Assembly: GCF_000017625.1 (NCBI RefSeq)
Contig: NC_009712.1
Span: forward strand, 186,001 to 250,000
Reading direction: 5' to 3'
From: Methanoregula boonei 6A8
Lineage (GTDB): Archaea > Halobacteriota > Methanomicrobia > Methanomicrobiales > Methanospirillaceae
DNA: 64,000 nt
In this document: piece after piece, positions 1 through 8,732 of the stretch
How the letters are laid out: every line of letters begins with the position of its first letter
How positions within the stretch are numbered: the stretch's first letter is position 1
The notes under the pieces: generated by a model
What the model saw: the letters and a program-made list of their open reading frames with translations, nothing else
Told to the model about the DNA's origin: nothing
Database searches by the model: none
Program-made: the position numbers and the translations under genes

Positions 1-1137
1 CCGGGGGATTTCCTGTTCCTCCGGCTCCAGTTCGTGTGCACCGCACCTGCGGCATTTGTATCCCTTGCCTTTCCCGTCGCTTGTCATTCTCTTTTTGCAC
101 ACGGTACAGAACGGTGCCTTATGGCGCAGATCCCGTGCAAGAGAGAGGACGCAGATCTTTTCCAGGTTGATGCTCCCCTTTTTGTAACTGCCTGCCGCGA
201 TGATCTCATCGCCCGGCACGAGAGCCCGGATTATTTCCCGGAAATTTTTCGTGGGCTCATATGCCATGCACCGGATCTCCGCTTCATTGTCCCGGATTGC
301 AAACGAGACGTGCCCTCCTTCTCCGGTCACGGGCCGGCCAGTGACCACCCCCCGCACCCGGTACGAGAGCCCCTCGCGCAATGAGCCGCAGGTCCCGGGA
401 ACGAGATGGGAATCGGTCCCCTGGTTGGTCACCCAGATCTGTTCGAGCGCCGGCTTCTCGGATTCGATGAGCGAGCGGCCCGTCATTACCCAGGCCGGGC
501 TCTCGCCCCGGATCCCAAAAAGGACCGGGTCCGGTGTGTGCGGCACGCAGACCACGACCCGGTTTGCGAGATCCACGGTATCCCATGTGTGTGGGAAGGT
601 TGCTTCCTCTGCGACAAAGAGGCTCTCGCGATCTACTTCCCGTGGGGTACCCCAGTGGGCCGGCTCACGGTACGCAAGGATCTCGTAGGTTTTGTCAGGA
701 AGAACGCTTGCAACGGCAGCAGTTGCACCCACTAGACCTCGCCGGTTCTTCCAGCCCCGGTACCGGGCCCCTGACCGCTCCAGCAGCTCTGTGGCCTCTT
801 CGATCTCGCAGAAGTCCGTAACCGCTTTCCGGTAGAATGCCGGATCGAGCCGCTCCCCCGCCACAACCACTCCGGGGTTGGTCTTGTCGCAGGAAAAGTC
901 GGCAAGTTCTTCTACGATCCCGCACGCGAGCTCAAATCCCCGTGCCGGATCGCCATCCACATCGAGAGCGATTGCTGCGTTTCCCCGGGTCTTGAAGGTC
1001 ACGTTCGGATTAAGTCGGACCAGACGGGCCTCCCGGACCTTCATGTGCTCGCGGATCAGCCGCCGGGCAAGCACTGCGCCGAGGTAGGTGGTACACATTC
1101 CCGTGGGAGAGTCCGTGTCATCAATGCCGATCAGCAT
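1..1137 (-). CDS. tiaS: tRNA(Ile2) 2-agmatinylcytidine synthetase, C-terminus cut by window edge
   Basis: TiaS uses ATP and agmatine to modify C34 of the AUA-decoding tRNA-Ile, so the tRNA reads AUA and not AUG. The start ATG at 1137 opens with the conserved N-terminal motif GIDDTDSPTGMCTTYL. The frame stays open through 379 codons to base 1. The last visible part is a zinc ribbon with CTVC and CRRC, preceded by an OB-fold-like stretch. The family is usually about 420 residues, so only a short tail is missing. It is divergent from the HTH gene, with 43 bases between the starts. The identification is firm. Confidence 0.93.
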   Translation of the reverse strand, partial: MLIGIDDTDSPTGMCTTYLGAVLARRLIREHMKVREARLVRLNPNVTFKTRGNAAIALDVDGDPARGFELACGIVEELADFSCDKTNPGVVVAGERLDPAFYRKAVTDFCEIEEATELLERSGARYRGWKNRRGLVGATAAVASVLPDKTYEILAYREPAHWGTPREVDRESLFVAEEATFPHTWDTVDLANRVVVCVPHTPDPVLFGIRGESPAWVMTGRSLIESEKPALEQIWVTNQGTDSHLVPGTCGSLREGLSYRVRGVVTGRPVTGEGGHVSFAIRDNEAEIRCMAYEPTKNFREIIRALVPGDEIIAAGSYKKGSINLEKICVLSLARDLRHKAPFCTVCKKRMTSDGKGKGYKCRRCGAHELEPEEQEIPR

Positions 1138-1140
1138 GTC

Positions 1141-1153
1141 TATATTAATATAT
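1141..1153 (+). promoter_or_regulatory. TATA box of the HTH regulator gene
   Basis: The run tatattaatatat lies about 30 bases before the ATG at 1181. This is the right spacing for a leaderless or nearly leaderless archaeal transcript. It is nearly symmetric, but it sits too close to the tiaS start to serve that gene in the normal way. Confidence 0.5.
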
Positions 1154-1180
1154 GGGCACGCTCCATCCATTTGTAACTGC

Positions 1181-2134
1181 ATGTCCCAGGATCGCCAGCT
1201 CCAGCTGGTTACAAGCGTGATGATATCGGCCGGCTTTGAGGTATCGGAGAAGTTTACCCTCCGCCCACGAAGCTTCGACCTTATTGCCCGCAACAACGGG
1301 ACGCTTGTGGTCATCAAGGTCGTCACGCACATCGACTCGGTGAGCGAGGAGGCGGCCTTTGACCTGGACGTGATCGCAGCGCACTTGGGCGGCGTGCCCC
1401 TGATCGTGGGCGAACGCGCCCGCGAGGCAGAACTGGAACGCGGAGCGGTGTACGTCCGGTACGGCATCTATGCGATCAGCGTTTCAACCATGTATGATTA
1501 TTTCGTGGAGAAGATCCCACCGCTCGTATATGCCTCCCCCGGCGGGCTGTACGTGAATATCAACGGGGATGCCCTGCGGGAGCTGCGGGAGCGGCGCAGT
1601 ATGTCGCTTGGCGATCTCGGGCAGGTGCTCGGTGTTTCCCGGCGCACGATCAGCAAGTACGAGAGTGGGATGGGTACCACGCTCGAAGTCGCGATCCGGA
1701 TCGAGGAATATTTCAACACGGGCGTGGTTGAGTCCATCGATATCGCAAAGCGCGAGCCGGCAAAATCCGATTCCCCGACATCAAAAAAACCGCAGGGCCC
1801 GGGTGTCCCGTTCGGGTTCCTTGAAGAGCTCGGAATGCAGCTCCACACGCTCCGGGGCGCACCGTTCCAGGCGCTCCTCACGTTTGACCGGCACACGATC
1901 CTGACCGGCTATGGCCCGGCGCAGAAAGTGGTCAAGCGTGCCGCCCTGATCAGCAACCTCTCCCGGATCGCAAAAAAGCATGCGATGTGCGTTATCACCG
2001 ATTACCATCACGAGAAAAAGATCGGGAGGACACTCGTCATAGGAGAGGAGCGGCTCCACTCAATCGAGGATGGCTTTGAGCTCCTTGATCTGCTCGGGGA
2101 TATCGGTGCCGATCCCTCGCCCCGGGACTCGTAA
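1181..2134 (+). CDS. archaeal HTH-type (XRE) transcriptional regulator with nuclease-like N-terminal domain
   Basis: 317 residues. I chose ATG 1181 (MSQDRQLQL) because a TATA box sits about 30 bases upstream and longer starts would run into tiaS. Residues 1-130 look like a PD-(D/E)XK-type fold, with FDLIARNNGTLVVIK. However, the usual ExK is IxK-like here, so nuclease activity is doubtful. Residues about 130-190 form a Cro/C1-type HTH (LRELRERRSMSLGDLGQVLG, then VSRRTISKYESG). The C-terminal 120 residues have no domain I can name. This matches the archaeal family annotated as putative HTH-type transcriptional regulatory protein. The target is unknown. Confidence 0.85.
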   Translation: MSQDRQLQLVTSVMISAGFEVSEKFTLRPRSFDLIARNNGTLVVIKVVTHIDSVSEEAAFDLDVIAAHLGGVPLIVGERAREAELERGAVYVRYGIYAISVSTMYDYFVEKIPPLVYASPGGLYVNINGDALRELRERRSMSLGDLGQVLGVSRRTISKYESGMGTTLEVAIRIEEYFNTGVVESIDIAKREPAKSDSPTSKKPQGPGVPFGFLEELGMQLHTLRGAPFQALLTFDRHTILTGYGPAQKVVKRAALISNLSRIAKKHAMCVITDYHHEKKIGRTLVIGEERLHSIEDGFELLDLLGDIGADPSPRDS

Positions 2135-2189
2135 GCGGCGCCGGGTGCCGTGCATATTCAGGGACTTTTTACCATCACGATTGCCCGTA

Positions 2190-3950
2190 TCAGTATACGA
2201 GCAGGTAGTACGCCATCGCGGTTGTCAGGAATGCCCCGAGAATGACGATGATCGCGATGGGGAGCAGAAAACCCATCATCCCGTTCACCGTGGAGGCAAG
2301 CTGGGAGATCCGCTGCGATCCAAAGACCACGATCCCATGACAATAGTGCGTAACCCCGGCCGAGCGGGCCGGTGCCACATCGTCCCGGGCCGCACGGACC
2401 GCTTCTTCGATGACCGGGTAGAAGGAATCGACCGGAACTTTAAGCCCGACCTGGTTCCTTCCTGAAACCGTGTTGACTACGTGGGTATCGGTGGTCATGA
2501 CCTCGCACTCATCTACAAGGGAGTGCAGCCGTTTCCGGATCTCGTCGCGGCCCCCGGTCTGCATATTGTTCCCGTCTACGAGGACATACGCGGTGCTCCG
2601 GCCCCGGGTTTCGATAACCAGCACCTGTACCCCGAGATCGCCAAAGCCATCCTGACGTGTGAAGGGGAAGGTCCGGGCCGCGTAGCCGGCAGAGAATGCG
2701 GCCTGCGGTTCCCGTGAAGCGGCCGCAAACGCAGTTTCTGCTGCATTCATGTACTCCATCGCAAGCTCTGTTCCCGGGTACACGCCATCGGACAGGGCGT
2801 CCATGCAGTTGTGCGCATCGATAAACCCAACGTTGTGGAAGTATTTCTCTCCCGATTTTATGATGGCAAAGCCAACTGCAAATTCGAGATCCTCAGTAAC
2901 CTCGGGTGATCGGGTGGCGGCCGCGATTACGGTGTCGCCGAATGCCTGCACAAGCACGTCCACCGACCCGAACCGGTGCCGTACTGGGACCGTGCAGCCG
3001 TTATTGGTACAGGTTCGGGGAAGGGTGGCAAGGACCTCCGCACCCAGTTTTTTCACCTCTTCCTCATCAACCGGGTTGAAATCGTGCGAGGCTGCCCCAT
3101 GAAAGACCATCGAGCCGCTGCCGAGTATGCCGTGGAGGATCTTCGGGAGGTTGCTCCCGCCGATCTCACCGAGCGGCCCGGGATGGACATTGGGGACGGT
3201 CACCAGGATCTCTTCCTTTCCCTCGCGCTGCAGGGCAAGTGAGACCTGAGGTACCACCACGCTCTCTCCGATGCTACGGAAGAATTCGTCAAGCTTGTGG
3301 CTCCCTTCCGAGAGATGGGCAAGAAACGCGTTTGCCAGTTCAAGCGGGCCTACCCGGAAGTTGGCCTTCATCGGGCGCTCGACCACGATGATAAAGACGA
3401 GCACTCCTGCAGCAAAGCTGATGTGGAGGAGGACAGACAGCTGCACAAACGGGAGGCCAAGAAAGGGGGCTGCCCCGATGACTGCAATGCCGGAATGGAT
3501 GAGCGCCGGGACCACGACCCTTCGGAGATGGAAATCGACCACGGCGGCCAAAAGGAGCATCCGGAACGCAAAGACAAACGCGAGCGATGCAGCAAAGAAG
3601 ACGGGAAACGACGAGGTAAAAAAGAGTACAGGGGAGAGTGAGACAAAGAGCGAGATCACAAGGCCTATTGCTGCAGTGAGCCCCGACCAGCCATAGGTCA
3701 GCTTCCCGCCAAAGAGCCCGGCAAGCGCCGGGGTAAGGGCAAGTGCTGCGAGCGCCGGCAGAAGGTAGGCAAAAACCGGAAAGAGGCTGGGGTGCGTAAG
3801 GGAATGGTGGCTCCCCAGCATCGCCATGATCTCCACGCACCCGCACAGGAGCAGGATAAGGGCGGTGGATTTCGCCCACGAGGGGGTTGTGACAATATAC
3901 TTCGAAAGGGCTTCCAGTTTAAGATCGTTTTCCCCTGCCACGTTGTGCAC
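2190..3950 (-). CDS. DUF2070 family membrane protein
   Basis: 586 residues, an archaeal family of unknown function. The N-terminal 200 residues contain about six to seven hydrophobic segments. A soluble region follows with the conserved short motifs NVHPGP (254-259), DAHN (378-381) and TDTH (487-490). Their His and Asp residues could bind metal, which is inference. One or two hydrophobic helices close the protein. The start is GTG at 3950; the UPF0114 gene ends 25 bases upstream on the same strand, so the two are probably co-transcribed. Confidence 0.88.
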   Translation of the reverse strand: MHNVAGENDLKLEALSKYIVTTPSWAKSTALILLLCGCVEIMAMLGSHHSLTHPSLFPVFAYLLPALAALALTPALAGLFGGKLTYGWSGLTAAIGLVISLFVSLSPVLFFTSSFPVFFAASLAFVFAFRMLLLAAVVDFHLRRVVVPALIHSGIAVIGAAPFLGLPFVQLSVLLHISFAAGVLVFIIVVERPMKANFRVGPLELANAFLAHLSEGSHKLDEFFRSIGESVVVPQVSLALQREGKEEILVTVPNVHPGPLGEIGGSNLPKILHGILGSGSMVFHGAASHDFNPVDEEEVKKLGAEVLATLPRTCTNNGCTVPVRHRFGSVDVLVQAFGDTVIAAATRSPEVTEDLEFAVGFAIIKSGEKYFHNVGFIDAHNCMDALSDGVYPGTELAMEYMNAAETAFAAASREPQAAFSAGYAARTFPFTRQDGFGDLGVQVLVIETRGRSTAYVLVDGNNMQTGGRDEIRKRLHSLVDECEVMTTDTHVVNTVSGRNQVGLKVPVDSFYPVIEEAVRAARDDVAPARSAGVTHYCHGIVVFGSQRISQLASTVNGMMGFLLPIAIIVILGAFLTTAMAYYLLVY

Positions 3951-3974
3951 CAGCCTCTTTTACCGTGCAGGCAG

Positions 3975-4523
3975 TTAATCCGGCCCTTTGGTCTCGTTCT
4001 TAAACCGCCCGACAATGCTCAGGATATACCCGGTGGCAATCATCACGAGTGCGATGGCAAACCCGATGGCGGCGATATCGATTCCCCCCGACCACGTGGC
4101 GGCAAAGCCCAGGAAGATGATCGGGAGGAGCACCACGATCACCACCAGCAGGCGTTCCTTGAGGGCATCGAGCGACGGGGTATCCAGCCATTTAGGCAGG
4201 CGGATATCGGGCTTAATGAAGAGCTGGAAGAGGCCGATGGCCATGATCACAAGCACAATGCCGATCAGGTTGAGGTCGATCATCTCGGTCATGTTCACCG
4301 AGAGATATTTTCCCGCCCCTTCGTTCATGAAGCCTATCCCGCTCACGTGCACCACGATCCGGAAGAGCTCTACAAAGCCGTAGGTGATCACGATCACTGC
4401 TGCAATAAACAGCCCGGTGATCGCTAAGATGACCAGGAGCCGGGTGATAGTGAACATGTTCGCGATCCAACGCTTCTTTGAACCCTGATCGGTTCCGGTG
4501 ATGGTGGGGGCAGGCTCATTCAT
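3975..4523 (-). CDS. UPF0114 (YqhA-like) membrane protein
   Basis: 182 residues with four predicted membrane helices (about 20-45, 78-105, 125-145 and 150-172). The segment IDLNLIGIVLVIMAIGLFQL followed by a conserved W-L and LD-LK resembles the YqhA/UPF0114 family, whose function is not established. It lies 25 bases upstream of the DUF2070 gene in the same direction. The family assignment rests on pattern memory and is moderately sure; that it is a membrane protein is clear. Confidence 0.75.
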   Translation of the reverse strand: MNEPAPTITGTDQGSKKRWIANMFTITRLLVILAITGLFIAAVIVITYGFVELFRIVVHVSGIGFMNEGAGKYLSVNMTEMIDLNLIGIVLVIMAIGLFQLFIKPDIRLPKWLDTPSLDALKERLLVVIVVLLPIIFLGFAATWSGGIDIAAIGFAIALVMIATGYILSIVGRFKNETKGPD

Positions 4524-4608
4524 GTGAAGTAAGGAAACCTATTTGCATGTCAGTATTTAGCGGTTGCGAGATGAAGGATCCGGCAGGCAGCACTGCCGGC
4601 AGGAACCA

Positions 4609-5058
4609 TCAGATTGTTGTATCAATAACAACCTGATCGGTGGCCACGCCGTTTTTGGTGAAATGACCGGTCCCGACAACATGGTCCTGCCCCCGGTCAT
4701 GGGCTGCAAACAGTTCGGACGTCCCTACAGGCAGGTATGCCGCAGCCCGGACTGGCCCTACACCTCCCTTATCGGCTCCGTTCACCGTAACGGAAATGTA
4801 CTAGAGGTACTCTGCATCATTTCCCCCCTGGTACGTGATCTCAATGGTCCTGTCAGTGGATCTCGACACTGTTGCAGCAACGGTAAATGCCGGTCCGGCA
4901 GTCGTCCCTTCCGGCACGTAACCTGGCTGAGCCAGGGTAACTGCAGGAGATCCCGGCCAGGCTGTGCTCCCGGTTGAGGTCTGGGCGCAACCGGTAGAAA
5001 AGACCAAAAGGATCAGGAAAGCGAGAGTCCATAAGCGAACGAAAGGTCTGGCTCTCAT
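4609..5058 (-). pseudogene. lipoprotein gene interrupted by an in-frame TAG at codon 86
   Basis: The frame starts at ATG 5058 with a lipoprotein signal (LLVFSTGCAQ, lipobox Cys about residue 25). It runs 85 codons to TAG at 4801-4803, then stays open for 63 more codons to TGA at 4609-4611. The part after the stop reads YISVTVNGADKGG and later GTGHFTKNGVATDQVVIDT. Together with ITYQGGNDAEYL before the stop this resembles the secreted immunoglobulin-like domain found behind archaeal pilin and lipoprotein leaders. The TAG therefore replaces one residue inside a continuous domain. It is either a recent nonsense mutation, a sequence error or a recoded amber. CbiA (21948) and the KhtU-like gene (13359) end in TAG, so TAG is a normal stop here. 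Confidence 0.75.
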
Positions 5059-5170
5059 ATGTGCTCAGGAGGAGTGTGGCATCTTTGCCTTTTTTAAATG
5101 TCCCGCGATGGAATAGCGAACCGGGGAATGGAACCCGTCACGTCAACCTATCAGAACCCATTCCAGCTAA

Positions 5171-5207
5171 TTTTATATAGAACCACAAACCAATTTTAGT
5201 GCTAAAT
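5171..5207 (+). promoter_or_regulatory. thermosome promoter with a palindromic candidate operator
   Basis: The TATA box (ttttatata, 5171-5179) is followed by the perfect inverted repeat TTTAGTGCTAAA at 5195-5206, with a further CTAAAA at 5213-5218. This places the palindrome at the expected transcription start, a usual site for archaeal repressors. A GGTGAT Shine-Dalgarno lies 7 bases before ATG 5233. The operator role is inference. Confidence 0.55.
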
Positions 5208-5232
5208 CTGAGCTAAAAGTGGTGATAATTTC

Positions 5233-6891
5233 ATGTCACAGCAACTTGGAGGACAACCGATTTTTATTCTCAAGGAAGGCACCAACCGCACCCGCGGTCG
5301 CGATGCCCAGGGTATGAACATCACTGCCGCAAAAGCCGTGGCAGCTGCAGTCAGGACTACGCTCGGCCCCAAGGGCATGGACAAGATGCTTGTCGACACC
5401 ATCGGTGATGTTGTTATCACCAACGATGGTGTCACGATCCTTAAGGAAATGGACATCGAGCACCCGGCCGCAAAGATGATGGTCGAGGTCGCAAAGACCC
5501 AGGACGACGAGGTCGGCGACGGGACCACCACCGCTGTAGTCATCGGCGGCGAGCTCCTCAAGAAGGCCGAGGACCTCCTTGAACAGGACGTCCACCCGAC
5601 CGTGATCACTCACGGTTACCGCATGGCAGCCGAGAAGGCCCAGGAGTTCTTAAAGGATATCGCGTTCGATGTCAAGGCAAACGACAAGGCGCTCTTAAAG
5701 AACATCGCGGGAACCGCCATGACCGGCAAGAGTGCAGAGGCAAGCAAGGAAAAGCTCTGTGACCTCGTGGTCAAGGCAGTCATCATGGTAGCCGAAGAAG
5801 ACGGCACCGTGGACATCGAGAACATCAAGGTTGAGAAGAAGACCGGCGGCAGCATCGAGGACTCCGAGATCGTTGAGGGCGTCCTTGTGGACAAGGAACG
5901 TGTCCACCCTGCAATGCCAAAGAAGGTCACCAATGCGAAGATCCTTCTCTTAAACGCAGCCGTCGAGTTCAAGAAGACCGAAGTCGACGCCGAGATCAAC
6001 ATCACCCACCCCGACCAGCTCCAGGCATTCCTCGACGAAGAGGAGCGCATGGTCAAGGGGATCGTCGATAAGATCCAGAAGAGCGGCGCAAACGTCCTCT
6101 TCTGCCAGAAGGGTATCGACGACATCGCCCAGCACTACCTTGCAAAGGCCGGCATCTTTGCCGTCCGCCGTGTCAAGAAGAGCGACATGGAGAAGCTTGC
6201 CCGGGCAACCGGTGGCAGCCTAGTCTCCTCCATCGACGCGATCAGCAAGGAAGAGCTTGGCAAGGCAGGTATTGTCGAGGAGCGCAAGGTCTCCGGCGAA
6301 GAGATGACCTTTGTCGAACAGTGCAAGAACCCGAAAGCAGTCTCCATCATTGTCAAGGGCGGCACTGAACATGTTGTCGACGAGCTTGAGCGTGCCATCC
6401 ACGATGCACTCCGCGTTGTCGGTGTTGTTGTCGAGGACAAGAAAGTTGTAGCCGGTGGCGGCGCACCCGAGACCGAGCTCTCGCTCCGTCTCCACGAGTA
6501 TGCAGCAACGGTCGGCGGCAAAGAGCAGCTCGCCATCGAGGCGTTTGCACAGGCTCTTGAGATCATTCCCCGCACCCTTGCAGAGAACGCAGGCCTTGAC
6601 CCGATCGACATGCTTGTCGAGATCCGGGCAACCCACGAGAAGGGCAAGAAGACCTACGGCCTGAATGTTTTCGAAGGAAAAGCTGTCGACATGAAGGCAG
6701 CCGGTGTTGTCGAGCCGCTCCGGGTCAAGACCCAGGCGATCTCGTCAGCCGCAGAAGCCGCGATCATGATCCTCAGGATCGACGATGTTATCGCATCATC
6801 CAGGTCCCCCGAACCCGCAGGCGGCGCCGGTGGAATGCCCCCGGGCGGTATGGGTGGCATGGGCGGAATGCCCGGTATGGGCGACTTCTAA
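5233..6891 (+). CDS. thsA: thermosome (group II chaperonin) subunit
   Basis: 552 residues, full length. It is a subunit of the ATP-driven double-ring chaperonin that folds cytosolic proteins. The ATP-site motif GDGTTT is at 95-100, the Walker-like region NDGVTIL is near 64-70, and the C-terminus is the flexible Gly-Met-rich tail [12 protein letters not shown] typical of archaeal thermosomes. A strong Shine-Dalgarno and an upstream promoter support the start. It is a single-gene unit followed by an oligo-T terminator. Confidence 0.97.
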   Translation: MSQQLGGQPIFILKEGTNRTRGRDAQGMNITAAKAVAAAVRTTLGPKGMDKMLVDTIGDVVITNDGVTILKEMDIEHPAAKMMVEVAKTQDDEVGDGTTTAVVIGGELLKKAEDLLEQDVHPTVITHGYRMAAEKAQEFLKDIAFDVKANDKALLKNIAGTAMTGKSAEASKEKLCDLVVKAVIMVAEEDGTVDIENIKVEKKTGGSIEDSEIVEGVLVDKERVHPAMPKKVTNAKILLLNAAVEFKKTEVDAEINITHPDQLQAFLDEEERMVKGIVDKIQKSGANVLFCQKGIDDIAQHYLAKAGIFAVRRVKKSDMEKLARATGGSLVSSIDAISKEELGKAGIVEERKVSGEEMTFVEQCKNPKAVSIIVKGGTEHVVDELERAIHDALRVVGVVVEDKKVVAGGGAPETELSLRLHEYAATVGGKEQLAIEAFAQALEIIPRTLAENAGLDPIDMLVEIRATHEKGKKTYGLNVFEGKAVDMKAAGVVEPLRVKTQAISSAAEAAIMILRIDDVIASSRSPEPAGGAGGMPPGGMGGMGGMPGMGDF

Positions 6892-6905
6892 ATCTCTCCC
6901 TCCCC

Positions 6906-6915
6906 TATTTTTTTT
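6906..6915 (+). terminator. oligo-T terminator after the thermosome gene
   Basis: A T-rich run (tattttttttatt) begins about 15 bases after the stop codon, as expected for intrinsic termination in archaea. Confidence 0.5.
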
Positions 6916-7197
6916 ATTCTTACATCGCCTCCTGCCGCGGCTTTGAATAATGGCATTTGCTCTTTCCCCTTCCATTGAGGATTGTACGTTCTCGCGTTAC
7001 GATCGGAGTACAATCATCGGTTCATGTGATCAGGACCGGACAATCACACCGATCTCCCTTTGGACATATCTGCAGAGAGGTATTCTATTCCTGTTGTTTT
7101 TCATGTCGTACAGGGTGGGTATACAGGGACTTTCCGTTCTATCTCGAATACGGATCCACTGCATGTGCAAAAATGATTAAAAAAGGATATGCTGGTT
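6916..7197. other. intergenic region, no gene recognised
   Basis: About 280 bases between thsA and the convergent cupredoxin-like gene. The short open frames here have no domain, no signal sequence and no credible start. I see no tRNA and no strong hairpin. Confidence 0.5.
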
Positions 7198-7779
7198 TTA
7201 GGCTACCGAAGTGTGGCCTGCGCTCAGTGACTGGATAATGACGGTTCCTGTCACGGAGGAATTGTCTGCGAGAGCGTACGTAACGGTACCTGCGTTTGAG
7301 TTAAACGTATACTGGAATGCTGCACCCGGGATAAGGGCACCTGAGTTGAACACGCCGGTGCTGTTGCCCGTGCTCTTGATGGTATGGGTGACATTGTCAT
7401 TATTCACAAAGGAAATCCCTGTACCAGGCAGGATGACATCGGTTTGAGGGGCAAACCCGGAGCTGGTGAGAACGACGGTTGTAACCATGGATGCCGGGGT
7501 AGGTGTGGCTGCAACCGTGACGTTTGCCATGGTTGTTACCGGTACTGTGGTTGCATTCGCGGCAGGAGCCGTCACATTTGCCATGATGGTTGTCGTGTTG
7601 ACAACAGGGATGGTTGTTGCAACCATTGTGGGCACGGTGGTCGCAACGGTAGTGGCTTGCATGGTTGCCGGAGCGGTTGTTGCCGTTGTTGCTGGTGTAG
7701 AAGTCGATGCGGTCTGTGTGCACCCGGTGACTGTCACCAGTGCAACAAGAAGGATAATAAATCCCATGAGCAGTTTCAT
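7198..7779 (-). CDS. lipoprotein with Thr/Ala linker and cupredoxin-like domain lacking copper ligands
   Basis: 193 residues from ATG 7779 (a start at 7803 is also possible). The lipobox VTGCTQ ends a signal of about 19 residues and predicts a membrane-anchored extracytoplasmic protein. A low-complexity Thr/Ala/Val linker follows for about 85 residues. The C-terminal 90 residues have the cupredoxin pattern SSGFAPQTDVILPGTGISFV then VTHTI, ending YALADNSSVTGTVIIQ. One His is kept, but the Cys, second His and Met of a type-1 copper site are missing, so copper binding is unlikely. The linker suggests cell-surface exposure. Confidence 0.82.
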   Translation of the reverse strand: MKLLMGFIILLVALVTVTGCTQTASTSTPATTATTAPATMQATTVATTVPTMVATTIPVVNTTTIMANVTAPAANATTVPVTTMANVTVAATPTPASMVTTVVLTSSGFAPQTDVILPGTGISFVNNDNVTHTIKSTGNSTGVFNSGALIPGAAFQYTFNSNAGTVTYALADNSSVTGTVIIQSLSAGHTSVA

Positions 7780-7954
7780 ACGCTGTACACATGAATTTTC
7801 CATAATTAAATAAATTTACCTTTTTTATGGCAAAAAACCGGTCAGATCCCAAAATTAAACCAGAATCATGGTTCACGCAGCGCACCAACCGCATAATCGT
7901 CTTTTTGCCTCCCGGCCGACTGTAAATCGCCACCTGCGACAGGTTAATGATACC

Positions 7955-8377
7955 ATGGGTGCACACCACTCCTCCATGAGTGACCGGTTCATCAGCACGA
8001 AGTACCGTACCGACTGTTACCACTGCCGGGCGCTGGCAGATCAGCAGATCCAGGCAACGCCCAACCGGGCAGATGTCACCTGCGAGAACTGCAAAGCCAC
8101 CCGGGTGTTTGTCCCTCTCATCGAGGACGTGGACGAGACCGGGATGTTTACACGGCCCGGGCCGTGGCCGGCCTGGTCCCTTGCGGTGCCGGCCGTGTGC
8201 CGGAACTGTGGCGTTGACGGGCTTCACGATCTCGTGGTCAGCTGCCGTCATATAACGGTCAGGTGCCGGAACTGCCGGTTTACCCATCTGTTCCGGTTCA
8301 GCCTTGAGTACATGGCCCCGGATAAACCGGATGAGCAGACGTCCGGCATTGTTGATGGTCATGCGACCTGCCCGTAA
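7955..8377 (+). CDS. small protein with four CxxC motifs (zinc-ribbon-like), function unknown
   Basis: About 140 residues from ATG 7955; ATG 7976 (MSDRFISTKYRTD) is an alternative. The four motifs CYHC, CENC, CRNC and CRNC come in two pairs, separated by a segment with ETGMFTRPGPWPAW. This arrangement suggests two zinc ribbons, the second built from two nearly identical CRNC knuckles. There is no membrane segment or signal. It converges with the por operon and is probably monocistronic. I do not recognise a named family. Confidence 0.72.
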   Translation: MGAHHSSMSDRFISTKYRTDCYHCRALADQQIQATPNRADVTCENCKATRVFVPLIEDVDETGMFTRPGPWPAWSLAVPAVCRNCGVDGLHDLVVSCRHITVRCRNCRFTHLFRFSLEYMAPDKPDEQTSGIVDGHATCP

Positions 8378-8471
8378 TGATACACCATAACCGGCTATTT
8401 CAGGGCCGGGTATTGTTCCCCGTGGACAGGGTGCCGATCGCGGGAATTTTACAAAAAAAAGACGGGAGTAA

Positions 8472-8732
8472 TTATTTTTCTTCCCGTACCATCGTGATGG
8501 CTTTCTTGGGGCATTCTTCGGCGCAGATACCGCAGCCCTTGCAGAACCGTAGGTCTACGATGAGTTCCTCATCAATCGCGTTGTCGGGGCAGTACATCGA
8601 GCAGAGCCCGCACCCGTTGCATTTTTCCTTGTTTACCACGGGTTTAAAGACCCGCCACGCCCCGGTCTGCCCGGCTGCACCCTCTGTTGGCCGGCTTACC
8701 GCCAGCCGTTCACGCTGAGCCTTGTCGCTCAT
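8472..8732 (-). CDS. porD: pyruvate:ferredoxin oxidoreductase delta subunit (2[4Fe-4S] ferredoxin)
   Basis: 86 residues with two [4Fe-4S] motifs, CNGCGLCSMYCP and CKGCGICAEECP. This is the electron-output subunit of the four-subunit pyruvate:ferredoxin oxidoreductase. Its start overlaps the end of porG by 4 bases, and it is the last gene of the operon. A T-rich stretch follows between it and the convergent four-CxxC gene. Confidence 0.94.
   Translation of the reverse strand: MSDKAQRERLAVSRPTEGAAGQTGAWRVFKPVVNKEKCNGCGLCSMYCPDNAIDEELIVDLRFCKGCGICAEECPKKAITMVREEK

Noticed and set aside
4801-4803. TAG as pyrrolysine codon
   Set aside because: Other genes here end in TAG, no pyl gene is in the window, and lipoproteins are not known pyrrolysine users. 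Kept only as one option to test.
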